Assembly: GCF_000745315.1 (NCBI RefSeq)
Contig: NZ_JQNQ01000001.1
Location: forward strand, 4,030,001-4,094,000
DNA from: Salegentibacter sp. Hel_I_6
GTDB taxonomy: Bacteria; Bacteroidota; Bacteroidia; Flavobacteriales; Flavobacteriaceae
DNA length: 64,000 nucleotides
Direction of reading: 5' to 3'
The position numbers and the translations under genes are program-made. Positions 42,923-50,938 of the stretch are shown here, one piece after another. The notes beneath the pieces were generated by a model. That model made no database searches and was not told where the DNA came from. It was given only the letters and a program-made list of their open reading frames with translations. Each line of letters opens with the position of its first letter. The stretch's first letter is position 1.

Positions 42923-45226
42923 TTAATTTTTATCTTTCCCGCCAAAAAGGCGTTTAAAGAAACCTTTTTTCTTCTTTTTATCTTCTTGTTCCGGTTCTTC
43001 AGCTTTCTCTTGATCACTACCTCCAAATAGTCGTTTAAAGAAACCGTCTCGTTTTTCGGGATCGCAATCCATCATTTCTTTTATTTCAGAAGACACAGGG
43101 CTGAACCTGGCTTGAGTTAATTCATTAAATTCAGAATCGCTATTCATTTTTTGCATTAATTTTGCAAAAACCGGTAAGGCAGAATTCGCCCCCTGCCCAA
43201 TCCCGGTGTTTCTAAATCCAATCCTGTGATCGTCAGATCCAACCCATGTCACAGCCAGTAGGTTAGGGGTAATTCCCACAAACCAACCGTCTTTATTATT
43301 TTGGGTCGTTCCGGTTTTACCGGCAATATCATTGCGCAATCCGTAAGTAGTTCTTAACCGGGTAGCGGTTCCTTCGTTTACCGTGGCTTTCATCATTTCT
43401 ATCATGATTTTCCGGTTTGTTTCAGAAATACTGCGGTTTACTGAAATTTCAGGTTTAAATTCGGCTAAAACATTTCCTTCCCCATCTTCAATTTTAGAAA
43501 TATAAAAAGCCTGGCTGGTGTTACCATTATTTACAAAAGGGGTATAAGCTTCGGTTAACTCGGTTAAACTCAAAGAAGCAGTGCCTAAAGCTATGGAAGG
43601 TACTTTAGGTAAATCTGATGTGATTCCCATTCGTTGTGCCTGTTCAATTACCTTTTCAATGCCGGTTTCCATCAAAACTTTTACTGCAATAGTATTCATA
43701 GACTGGCTTAAGGCTTCCTTTAAATTGTAATTCATATGAGGATCGTCTTCATCACCACCCGAATTTGAAGGAGTCCAGCCTTCGGCATAGGTAACCTCTC
43801 TTGATGAAAAATAATCACAGGGTTCAATACCATTTTCTAAAGCCGCAGTATAAACAAAAGGTTTAAAAGTAGAGCCAACCTGTCTCTTGCTCTGCGACAC
43901 GTGGTCATACTGAAAATGTTCAAAATTAACTCCGCCAACCCAAGCCTGCACCGCACCTGTTTGCGGAGTTACCGCAAGCATCCCGGCATTAAGAAACTTT
44001 AGATAATGTGCAACACTATCTCTTGTACTCACATTTCTGGTTTCCGTACCTTCATAATTAAATAATTCGGTAGGGTGTTTCTGGTTTAGAATTTCCATGA
44101 TTTCAGCTTCATTATGCCCTTCCTTAGCTAGGTTTTTCCAGGCTGAAGTATTTTTGAGAGCATCATTTACAATTTGCTGATTAGTTAACCATGGTGCCGC
44201 GGCTCCCCAGGCATCTTCGTGCTGTTTTTGTAAATTTTGTAGATGTTCTTTTAAAGCCGCTTCGGCTAAAGTTTGCATCTTAAAATCCAGGGTAGTATGA
44301 ACACTTAATCCGTCTCGATAGATATTAAACTTTTTGCCATCTTTATTTTTAAGGGTATCTAAGATCTTACTCACGTCTTTTCTTACCTGCTCTCTAAAAT
44401 ATGGAGCAAGGCCTTTATCGTGACTGTAGTTTTTATAATTGAGTACTAATTCTCTTAGTTTGGCTTCCTGCACTTCTTCTTCGGTTAAATAACCATATTT
44501 CCCCATTTGCTCAAGAACAACATCTCTACGTAAGCGACTTCTTTCTGGGAAAATTCTGGGATTATAAGAATGAGAAGCTTTTAAGGTACCCACTAGAACT
44601 GCGGCTTCTTCCAGGTTGATTTCAGAAGTATGTTTTCCGAAGAATTTCATTGCGGCACTCTCAATTCCGAAAGTATTATCGCTAAAAGGAACAGTATTAA
44701 AATATAACCTGATAATATCTTCTTTTGAATAAATATCTTCCAGTCTTTTGGCAATAATTGCCTCCTGAAATTTATTAACTACAATACCAAGCGCGCCATA
44801 ATCTTTTCTACCATAAATATTTTTAGCTAACTGAAGACTTATAGTACTACCCCCGCCGGCAGACTCATCCTGAAGTAGAATAGATTTAAAAACCACTCTT
44901 AAGAGACTTCGATTATCTATGCCATCGTGCTCAAAAAAGCGGGCGTCTTCGGTAGCTACCAGCGCGTTAATTAAATGAGTTGGTAGTTCTTTATAAGTGA
45001 TAGGTTGCCTATCAAAAACATAGAATTTGCCAATAAGTTCCCCGTTTTTAGCCAAAACCTCTGTAGCCCTGTTCTGTTTAAGCTCTTTTAGCTCGGTAGA
45101 GGAGGGGAGCTGGCCCCAGGCGCCAAAATAAATACTGGCCATAAACAATACGAAGATCGTGAAAAGGCCTGCGAGAATTATTAAAGCCCATTTTAATTTG
45201 GGATTTCTTTTAATTTTGTTTAGCAT
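42923..45226 (-). CDS. mrcA: Class A penicillin-binding protein (PBP1A-like)
   Basis: A 767-residue bifunctional cell-wall synthase: one N-terminal membrane helix, a GT51 glycosyltransferase domain (EDARFFEHDGID near residue 85, GGGSTISLQLAKN near 125) and a transpeptidase domain with the active serine in SKRQVGSTFKPF (near 435), SMNTIAVK and KTGTTQNN (near 627). The tail after residue 700 is charged and contains GFFKRLFGG twice, separated by a KE-rich linker. ATG 45226 is preferred over the longer open frame to 45265, since MLNKIKRNPKLKW fits a cytoplasmic N-terminus before the helix. It faces the catalase gene, with a shared palindrome between. Confidence 0.92.
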   Translation of the reverse strand: MLNKIKRNPKLKWALIILAGLFTIFVLFMASIYFGAWGQLPSSTELKELKQNRATEVLAKNGELIGKFYVFDRQPITYKELPTHLINALVATEDARFFEHDGIDNRSLLRVVFKSILLQDESAGGGSTISLQLAKNIYGRKDYGALGIVVNKFQEAIIAKRLEDIYSKEDIIRLYFNTVPFSDNTFGIESAAMKFFGKHTSEINLEEAAVLVGTLKASHSYNPRIFPERSRLRRDVVLEQMGKYGYLTEEEVQEAKLRELVLNYKNYSHDKGLAPYFREQVRKDVSKILDTLKNKDGKKFNIYRDGLSVHTTLDFKMQTLAEAALKEHLQNLQKQHEDAWGAAAPWLTNQQIVNDALKNTSAWKNLAKEGHNEAEIMEILNQKHPTELFNYEGTETRNVSTRDSVAHYLKFLNAGMLAVTPQTGAVQAWVGGVNFEHFQYDHVSQSKRQVGSTFKPFVYTAALENGIEPCDYFSSREVTYAEGWTPSNSGGDEDDPHMNYNLKEALSQSMNTIAVKVLMETGIEKVIEQAQRMGITSDLPKVPSIALGTASLSLTELTEAYTPFVNNGNTSQAFYISKIEDGEGNVLAEFKPEISVNRSISETNRKIMIEMMKATVNEGTATRLRTTYGLRNDIAGKTGTTQNNKDGWFVGITPNLLAVTWVGSDDHRIGFRNTGIGQGANSALPVFAKLMQKMNSDSEFNELTQARFSPVSSEIKEMMDCDPEKRDGFFKRLFGGSDQEKAEEPEQEDKKKKKGFFKRLFGGKDKN

Positions 45227-45384
45227 AGTAGATTTAATTGCTACAAATAAACAAATACCATACAAACCAGATTTAAATTTTAATGATAATTTAAGTTTTT
45301 TTAGATTACAGTCTTTCAGACTACTAGTTGAGAGTATAATCTATTCTGGAAAATACAAAGCTCTAGAATAGAGATAATAAAAAA

Positions 45385-45410
45385 CCGGCTACAGATTATG
45401 GCTGTGCCGG
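45385..45410 (-). terminator. Hairpin terminator of the microprotein operon
   Basis: On the minus strand, CCGGCACAG pairs with CTGTAGCCGG (one bulge) and is followed by TTTTTT. The 324 bases between the PBP start (45226) and the first microprotein stop (45551) hold only this hairpin and one copy of the 25-bp motif; I see no gene there. Confidence 0.7.
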
Positions 45411-45531
45411 CTAAATTTTATCAAGTTTCATAATTTTAAGGAATTAAAGATTACTATTTAAAACATCAAATGGTACTCCTATAAAATAGTATCTTAATTT
45501 AGTTTCCCTCATCACTTTAGGGGAGAAGACT

Positions 45532-45556
45532 TTAAATCCTGATTATCAAGTTAACT
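45532..45556 (+). repeat. Dispersed 25-bp motif, copy 4
   Basis: The core CCTGATTATCAAG with TTAAAT before it matches the copies at 801-825 (minus), 9852-9876 and 26392-26416. It overlaps the stop codon of the 45-residue microprotein. Confidence 0.4.
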
Positions 45557-45688
45557 TATTGGGCTAAGATTGAAATTCCAGTTGTTTCTGGTAAAGTTTT
45601 CCCGAAATTTACCTCGGGGCTTTTTTCCATAAACAGCGGTCTCTCTATTGCTTCCAAAATATCGGTTTATATACTCCTGTGTTTTCAT
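45551..45688 (-). CDS. Tandem microprotein a (45 aa)
   Basis: A 45-residue ORF starting MKTQEYINRYFGSNRET and ending NNWNFNLSPIS. It shares MKT, INR-x-F and N-x-W-N with the two neighbours but has a longer, basic middle part (GKKPRGKFREN). It begins four bases after the stop of microprotein b. No membrane helix or signal peptide is seen. No known family is recognised; paralogy to its neighbours is the main evidence that it is real. Confidence 0.62.
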   Translation of the reverse strand: MKTQEYINRYFGSNRETAVYGKKPRGKFRENFTRNNWNFNLSPIS

Positions 45689-45692
45689 GATT

Positions 45693-45788
45693 TTAAGTTT
45701 TAAAATAACGACGCTTAATATCCCAATTACTGCGGTTACTGATTTTTATCTGATTTAAAAATGGACGGTTGTTCTGAATAGTTTTCAT
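45693..45788 (-). CDS. Tandem microprotein b (31 aa)
   Basis: A 31-residue ORF: it opens MKTIQNNRPFLNQ and closes SNWDIKRRYFKT. It aligns to microprotein c with one gap and about 17 identical residues, including NRPF, NQ, the tryptophan and KRRY-x-K. It is strongly basic and has no hydrophobic helix. The gap to c is 22 bases and to a four bases, so the three form an operon. Function unknown. Confidence 0.7.
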   Translation of the reverse strand: MKTIQNNRPFLNQIKISNRSNWDIKRRYFKT

Positions 45789-45810
45789 AATTTCTAAGTT
45801 TTTGATGTTA

Positions 45811-45906
45811 TTATTTTAAATAGCGTCTTTTGGTGTTCCAGCTATTTTTAGCGCTTTTCTTATCCTGGTTGAAGAAGGGACGGTTAATAGTTTCAAAGGT
45901 TTTCAT
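45811..45906 (-). CDS. Tandem microprotein c (31 aa)
   Basis: A 31-residue ORF, first of three: it opens MKTFETINRPFFNQD and closes NSWNTKRRYLK. Its pattern MKT...NRPF-x-NQ...W-[ND]-x-KRRY-x-K is shared with b. The conserved aromatic and arginine residues suggest selection on the protein, perhaps for nucleic-acid or ribosome binding, or as a peptide precursor (inference). A palindrome at 45962-45984 lies upstream. No family is recognised. Confidence 0.7.
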   Translation of the reverse strand: MKTFETINRPFFNQDKKSAKNSWNTKRRYLK

Positions 45907-45961
45907 AATTGTAAATTTTAAAGGTTATATCTAATAGACTGATGATAATCTTGTTTGTTAC

Positions 45962-45984
45962 AGTACTATGCAATAAATAGTACT
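45962..45984 (-). promoter_or_regulatory. Inverted repeat upstream of the microprotein operon
   Basis: AGTACTA and TAGTACT form a 7-bp perfect inverted repeat with a 9-base spacer, 56 bases upstream of microprotein c. It may be an operator. No clear TAnnTTTG is placed at the spacing seen for the cco promoters. Confidence 0.35.
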
Positions 45985-46138
45985 AAATTAACTTACCTTT
46001 AACAATTACCCCGAATTTATTAGCTTCAGAAAAGAATTTATTTAGCTAATTTTAAAATTGCGTTGTTAATAATAATCAATTATGATGGTAGACTTTAATA
46101 ATAGCGCTACTTTAGAATTTCAGGAATTATAGATATCT

Positions 46139-46999
46139 ATGAAAATGAATAAAATAGTTTTAGGGATTGTTGGTGCTGTATTTATCCTGGCCGGAATTAT
46201 TTTCTGGGCTTTTAAAAATAATAGCTATTTATCTTTTGATGATGAAAACAAGACCTATACTATAGAAGAGCAATGGAATTTACCTACAATCCTTGAAGAG
46301 GTTTCAGGAATTAGTTATTTAGGCAATAATGAGATGGCTTGCGTTCAGGATGAAGAAGGCGTAATATTTATATTCAACTTAAAATCTTCTGAAATTACTG
46401 CCCGAATACCATTTGGTGAGACCGGAGATTACGAAGCATTAACAATAGTTGAGGAAACAGCATACATCGCGAGAAGTGATGGAAAGATATTTAAGGTTTC
46501 GAATTTTAGACAAGATTCTCCTACTGTAAATACTTATCAAATTTCAGGTCTGGATATTAATGAAATGGAAGGTCTGGAAGTAGATGTTAAAAACAAACGC
46601 TTACTTCTTTCGGTGAAGGAATATAATAATAGAAAGGAAACCAAAGGAATATATACTTTTGATCTTACTACTGAAACCGTTAATAAAGAAAGATATTTCA
46701 CTTTAAATGGAGAAGACGAAATCTTTAAAAATCTTAGAGGTGGAAGATCTTCCCAAATTATTAGACCTTCTTCCATAAGGTTTCACCCAACCACAGGTGA
46801 ATTGTATGTATTGGAGGGAAACCAGCCGAAGTTGATTATACTCGATAAAAATGGAAAAGTATCTAAAATTCATCTTTTAGATCCTGAAACTTTTCCTCAA
46901 CCTGAAGGCCTTGCTTTCGACGATGAAAATCGTCTTTATATTTCTAATGAAAGCAGAAGACAGCCAGCAAATCTATTAAGAGTTAAATTACATAATTAA
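46139..46999 (+). CDS. SdiA-regulated-domain protein (membrane-anchored beta-propeller)
   Basis: A 286-residue protein with one N-terminal membrane helix or uncleaved signal (residues 5-25) and an exported beta-propeller. Family blocks include EEVSGISYLGNNEMACVQDEEGVIFIFN, GETGDYEALTIVEETAYI and IRFHPTTGELYVLEGNQPKLIILD, typical of the SdiA-regulated domain (PF06977). The role of this family is not known; a phytase- or esterase-like propeller is possible. It is nine bases ahead of a TVP38 gene, so the two are likely co-transcribed. Confidence 0.83.
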   Translation: MKMNKIVLGIVGAVFILAGIIFWAFKNNSYLSFDDENKTYTIEEQWNLPTILEEVSGISYLGNNEMACVQDEEGVIFIFNLKSSEITARIPFGETGDYEALTIVEETAYIARSDGKIFKVSNFRQDSPTVNTYQISGLDINEMEGLEVDVKNKRLLLSVKEYNNRKETKGIYTFDLTTETVNKERYFTLNGEDEIFKNLRGGRSSQIIRPSSIRFHPTTGELYVLEGNQPKLIILDKNGKVSKIHLLDPETFPQPEGLAFDDENRLYISNESRRQPANLLRVKLHN

Positions 47000-47008
47000 T
47001 TAGAATTT

Positions 47009-47713
47009 ATGCCCGATCCTGTAGAGAGTACTTCAGTAAGAAAAAGTAAAGCCCCTTTAGTAATTTCAGGAATTATAGTTGCTGCGCTTATTGCAGCCTA
47101 TTTTTTTATTCCAGGTGTACAATCATTCTTCTCGGAAGCCTGGAGTGTACTAACCAGCAATGACGAAAAAAAAATATCTGACTGGGTATCAGAGTTTGGA
47201 TGGATGGGTCCAACAATTCTTATTCTGGCAATGATCGCGCAGATGTTTCTTATCGTAATCCCTTCGGTAGTGCTAATGGTAGTTTCTATATTGGCTTATG
47301 GTCCTATTTTTGGGAGTCTTATAATTTTTGCAGCCATTTTCTCAGCATCTAGTGTTGGATATTTTATAGGTCGGTATTTTGGGCCTGTAATTGTGCAAAA
47401 GCTAATAGGTGCCAAAAATGCGAATAAAATAGAAGATTTTATTGATGATTATGGTTTTTGGGCTATTATTGTTACAAGAATAAATCCCTTTCTTTCTAAC
47501 GATGCCATTAGTTTTGTAGGAGGAATTCTCAAAATGGGTTATTGGCGTTTTATTGGGGCAACCCTTGTGGGTATTGCCCCTTTAACAATTTTTATCGCAA
47601 TTATTGGAGACAGTACCGATGGTCTAAAAACAGGATTGCTATGGGGTTCTATCGTAAGTTTAATCATTTTTGTGCTATACGTTATTTGGGATAAAAAGAA
47701 GCGCAAAAAATAA
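47009..47713 (+). CDS. TVP38/TMEM64-family (VTT domain) membrane protein
   Basis: A 234-residue integral protein with about six helices. The VTT core is seen in the reentrant-type sequence IVIPSVVLMVVSILAYGPIFGSL (about residues 80-102), SSVGYFIGRYFGP and RINPFLSNDAISFVGGILKMGYWRF (about 155-180). The family is related to DedA and VMP1/TMEM41B lipid scramblases; a lipid-translocation role is therefore likely but unproven. A second VTT gene lies at 21474-22091. It is co-transcribed with the SdiA-regulated gene. Confidence 0.88.
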   Translation: MPDPVESTSVRKSKAPLVISGIIVAALIAAYFFIPGVQSFFSEAWSVLTSNDEKKISDWVSEFGWMGPTILILAMIAQMFLIVIPSVVLMVVSILAYGPIFGSLIIFAAIFSASSVGYFIGRYFGPVIVQKLIGAKNANKIEDFIDDYGFWAIIVTRINPFLSNDAISFVGGILKMGYWRFIGATLVGIAPLTIFIAIIGDSTDGLKTGLLWGSIVSLIIFVLYVIWDKKKRKK

Positions 47714-47784
47714 GGCAAAGTCTATTTTATAAAATTCATAAATTATTTATTCCCTTCAAATTAAGTAATTTAATTTCTATAACT

Positions 47785-47929
47785 TATCTTTGTAGAAGTT
47801 TAAGCAGTATCCTTATCGGGATGCTTTACCTTTCTTGAAGATTAATGGCATTACAAGCCGGTAAACTACCACAAATATCTTCAGAAAAAATTCAAGCTTA
47901 CTCACTCAATTACTAATTAAAATTAATTA
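47785..47929 (+). promoter_or_regulatory. Promoter and long leader of the cold-shock gene
   Basis: TATCTTTG (47785-47792) matches TAnnTTTG, which puts the transcript start near 47797 and leaves a leader of about 130 bases. It includes a small hairpin (AGTATCC/GGATGCT, 47805-47825 region). Long structured leaders are usual in cold-shock mRNAs, where they act as temperature sensors. Confidence 0.5.
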
Positions 47930-48382
47930 ATGGGCAAATCGCAGCAGACATTCAGTAAAACTGAAAAAGAAAAAAAGAAAATAAAAAAGCGTAAAGAAAA
48001 AGAGGCTAAAAAGCAGGAGCGCAAAGAGAACTCTAACAAAGGCGGTAATTTTGAAGACATGATCGCTTATGTTGATGCTGATGGTAATCTAACCGATACT
48101 CCGCCAGATCCTTCTCAAAAAGTTGAAGTTGAAGCCGAAAGTATAGAAATTGGTGTTCCTAAGAAAGAGGATATGCCAGAGGAAGATCCGCAAAGAAACG
48201 GAAAGGTTTCTTTCTTTGATCATTCTAAAGGTTTTGGATTTATTATAGATTCAGAAAACAACGAAAAATATTTTGTTCACGTTACCGGATTAATCGATGA
48301 GATTGATGAAAACGACAAAGTAACTTTTGAACTGGAAAGAGGAATGAAGGGAATGAACGCCGTTCGCGTTAAACAACAATAA
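47930..48382 (+). CDS. Cold-shock-domain protein with charged N-terminal extension
   Basis: A 150-residue RNA-binding protein. Residues 1-35 are strongly basic (KTEKEKKKIKKRKEKEAKKQ), residues 40-85 acidic and probably disordered, and the cold-shock domain is C-terminal (about 88-150), with RNP1 KGFGFI and RNP2 YFVHV. The domain binds single-stranded RNA/DNA. The extended N-terminus differs from the 65-70-residue classic Csp and is seen in Bacteroidota. It is followed by a terminator and a DbpA-like helicase, another RNA-remodelling gene. Confidence 0.9.
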   Translation: MGKSQQTFSKTEKEKKKIKKRKEKEAKKQERKENSNKGGNFEDMIAYVDADGNLTDTPPDPSQKVEVEAESIEIGVPKKEDMPEEDPQRNGKVSFFDHSKGFGFIIDSENNEKYFVHVTGLIDEIDENDKVTFELERGMKGMNAVRVKQQ

Positions 48383-48398
48383 TACTCTACTCTCATAA

Positions 48399-48431
48399 AA
48401 GGTTCGGTAATATAAGATTGCTGAACCTTTC
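48399..48431 (+). terminator. Terminator of the cold-shock gene
   Basis: AAAGGTTC pairs with GAACCTTT and is followed by CTTTTTT. It separates csp from the helicase transcript, at least partly. Confidence 0.75.
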
Positions 48432-48452
48432 TTTTTTATTACCAATCTATAG

Positions 48453-48494
48453 CCTAAACAGGCATATCCTTAAAAGTCTTATTTAAAGACTTTA
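48453..48494 (+). promoter_or_regulatory. Two small hairpins in the dbpA leader
   Basis: GCCT/AGGC (48453-48464) and AAAGTCTT/AAGACTTT (48474-48494, 5-base loop) lie upstream of the start at 48509. They could modulate translation of the helicase; AT-richness tempers this. Confidence 0.3.
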
Positions 48495-48508
48495 TTATTT
48501 CAAAATAC

Positions 48509-49810
48509 ATGCAAATCAAGAATTTACAGGAAATCCTAAATAAACTGGAGATTTCCCAGCTTAATGCTATGCAGCAGGAAGCTTTTAAAACTATTAGTGA
48601 AAATCCTAATACTGTTTTGTTATCTCCAACAGGATCGGGAAAAACACTGGCATTTATACTTCCGCTTTTAGAAGAATTAGATCCGGAATTAGCTGAAGTA
48701 CAAGCTGTAATTTTGGTTCCCTCTAGAGAATTGGCGATTCAAATTGAACAGGTGACACGCGAGATGGGAGCTGGTTTTAAAGCAAACGCTGTTTATGGCG
48801 GCAGGGCTTTTTCCAAAGATAAAATAGAACTGCAACATCCACCCGCAATCCTTATTGGTACTCCGGGGCGAATTGCCGATCATTTTAGAAGGAATACTTT
48901 CTCCAAAAAAGAGATCAAAGCGCTTGTTTTAGATGAATTTGACAAATCTTTAGAGGTTGGGTTTGAAAATGAGATGAAGGAGATTATAGGAGAACTTACG
49001 AGCTTAAAAAAGAGAATTCTTACTTCAGCAACGCAAAATATTGATATCCCTGGGTTTGTAGGTTTGGAAAGCCCTCAACGAATAGATTATTTAAAAGGAG
49101 AACAGCCTTCTTTAGAAATTAAAACCATTCAGGTAAATCCTAAAACAAAACTTCAAAGCCTGGTTAACTTACTTTCAGAAAACGCAAAAGGCTCAGGAAT
49201 TATCTTTTGTAATTTAAAAGATAGTATTGCTGAAGTGAGTGATTTTTTAAATAGAAACCGCATTGAACACGGTATTTTTTCTGGAGGAATGGAACAGAAA
49301 GATAGGGAAAGATCGCTTATAAAATTCAGGAATGGAACGCATAGAATACTTGTGGCTACAGATCTTGCTGCCCGTGGAATAGATGTGCCGGAAATTGATT
49401 TTATAATTCATTATCAATTACCTTTTAAAGCTTCAGAATTTACACATAGAAACGGACGTACGGCCAGAATGCACCAGGAGGGAACCGCTTATGTTCTTTC
49501 TGATAGAAAAACACTACCCGATTTTATTAAATCTAATGATTATAAAATCCAGGATCCAAAGGGAGATAATAATTTAGTTGAAAAAACAACTTTGTTTATT
49601 TCCGGAGGAAGAAAAGATAAAATTTCAAAAGGAGATATTGCCGGACTTTTCTTAAAACAGGGAAACCTGAAGAAAGAAGAATTGGGCCTTATAGAACTTA
49701 AACAAGATTGTGCCTTTGTTGCGGTGCCAGAGCAAAAAGCCGACGAACTTATTAGCTTGCTTAACAATTCCAGGTTGAAAAAGAAAAAGGTAAGAGTTCG
49801 TTATATTTAG
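48509..49810 (+). CDS. dbpA: DEAD-box RNA helicase, DbpA-like
   Basis: A 433-residue RNA helicase. The Q motif NAMQQEAF, motif I SPTGSGKT (about 40-47), Ia [19 protein letters not shown], motif [30 protein letters not shown] and [11 protein letters not shown] are all visible. Motif II reads DEFD rather than DEAD. The C-terminal 70 residues ([15 protein letters not shown] ... [13 protein letters not shown]) form the DbpA RNA-binding domain, which targets 23S rRNA in Escherichia coli. It is therefore probably a ribosome-assembly helicase. The VF530 gene begins one base after the stop. Confidence 0.9.
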   Translation: MQIKNLQEILNKLEISQLNAMQQEAFKTISENPNTVLLSPTGSGKTLAFILPLLEELDPELAEVQAVILVPSRELAIQIEQVTREMGAGFKANAVYGGRAFSKDKIELQHPPAILIGTPGRIADHFRRNTFSKKEIKALVLDEFDKSLEVGFENEMKEIIGELTSLKKRILTSATQNIDIPGFVGLESPQRIDYLKGEQPSLEIKTIQVNPKTKLQSLVNLLSENAKGSGIIFCNLKDSIAEVSDFLNRNRIEHGIFSGGMEQKDRERSLIKFRNGTHRILVATDLAARGIDVPEIDFIIHYQLPFKASEFTHRNGRTARMHQEGTAYVLSDRKTLPDFIKSNDYKIQDPKGDNNLVEKTTLFISGGRKDKISKGDIAGLFLKQGNLKKEELGLIELKQDCAFVAVPEQKADELISLLNNSRLKKKKVRVRYI

Positions 49811-49811
49811 T

Positions 49812-50027
49812 ATGGAAAACAGTCAACCTAACAATCCACTTCACGGAGTAAAACTTGCCGAAATCTTAGCCTTTTTAGTAAGCCGTTTCGGCTGGGAAGA
49901 AATGGGAAAACGCATTAACATTAAATGCTTCACCCAGGATCCTTCTATAAAATCCAGCCTTAAATTTTTACGAAAAACTCCCTGGGCCCGAACCAAAGTA
50001 GAGAGTTTATACCTTGCTTCAATCTAG
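49812..50027 (+). CDS. VF530-family DNA-binding protein
   Basis: A 71-residue protein with [33 protein letters not shown] and the end [20 protein letters not shown], residues shown in parts only to identify the VF530 (DUF2132) family. A small helical DNA-binding fold is known for Vibrio VF530; the cellular role is unclear. It starts one base after the helicase and its stop codon TAG shares the CTAG with the stop of the convergent AEC gene. Confidence 0.88.
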   Translation: MENSQPNNPLHGVKLAEILAFLVSRFGWEEMGKRINIKCFTQDPSIKSSLKFLRKTPWARTKVESLYLASI

Positions 50028-50938
50028 TTAAAAAACATTGCTAATAATGGAACTAAGACTAAAGAAAGTGCCATAGAGAGTAATACCAGTAGGGCTGATT
50101 CTTTTTCTTTAGATTCTAAAAATGAAGCGAACACCGTAAGATTTGCTGCGATGGGAAAAAGCGGAATTAAAGCCATTACCTGTCTTTCTTCAGCGCTTAA
50201 TCCATCTACCAAAAAATATTCCGCTGCCATTAAAGCCGCGGTAATTACCACTGCACTAATAGCGCGAATTCCCAGTACTTTTGAATAATAATTCCAGTTA
50301 AGTTTCTTAAAATTGATATTGGTGATATTCATTCCAATAATTAACATTCCTGCTACCGAAACAATTATTCCCAGAGTATCTACAACCGGAGATACAAATT
50401 CCGGTGGTTCGTACTGCATAATTTTTAATATAACAGCAAGAATAAACACGTAGATAAATGGAACTTTAAAAACTTCAATTATAGATTTTTTAGTTCCAAA
50501 TTTTGATTTTGCAACCTGTATGTATCCTATGATATTTCCGTATAGTGCGGTACCGATATAAATACAAATTAGCGTGGTTACCGCCTCTTTACCAAATAAT
50601 GCCTGTACTGTTGGAATTCCGAAGAAAGCAACATTAAAAAATGAAAAACTGCTTCTCAACAGGTTTTTATTCTCCAGTTCGTGGAAATGTTTGTAGATCC
50701 AGGTGGCGGGAAAAACCATTAAAAAAGCCAATCCAAATGAAATTATTGGTAAAATAGTAAGTTTTGCTACCGAAGCTTCTAATACATGATCCACCACCAA
50801 AATTGGCATAAAAACAAACAATAATGGTTTATGTATGATCCATTTTGGAATTAGTTTCTTTTCCTTTAAAAAATACCCTATAGGAATACACAGTAAATAA
50901 GGTAGCAAACTGGAGTATAACTTAGTAAATATTTCCAT
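50024..50938 (-). CDS. AEC (auxin efflux carrier) family transporter
   Basis: A 304-residue membrane protein with ten predicted helices in two five-helix repeats. The repeat crossings have [17 protein letters not shown] (about residues 100-116) and [21 protein letters not shown] (near 268). The family exports or imports small organic acids such as malate; the substrate is unclear. It overlaps the upstream flavoprotein gene by 17 bases, so the two are coupled. It overlaps the convergent VF530 stop. Confidence 0.85.
   Translation of the reverse strand: MEIFTKLYSSLLPYLLCIPIGYFLKEKKLIPKWIIHKPLLFVFMPILVVDHVLEASVAKLTILPIISFGLAFLMVFPATWIYKHFHELENKNLLRSSFSFFNVAFFGIPTVQALFGKEAVTTLICIYIGTALYGNIIGYIQVAKSKFGTKKSIIEVFKVPFIYVFILAVILKIMQYEPPEFVSPVVDTLGIIVSVAGMLIIGMNITNINFKKLNWNYYSKVLGIRAISAVVITAALMAAEYFLVDGLSAEERQVMALIPLFPIAANLTVFASFLESKEKESALLVLLSMALSLVLVPLLAMFFN

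Noticed and set aside
45413..45434. Six-codon ORF (MKLDKI) as a fourth microprotein
   Set aside because: Too short and lacks the shared NRPF and tryptophan pattern.
45473..45495. GGTACT/AGTATC inverted repeat near the PBP gene as a second operator
   Set aside because: Arms need a wobble pair and lie downstream of the microprotein genes and far from the PBP start; too weak alone.
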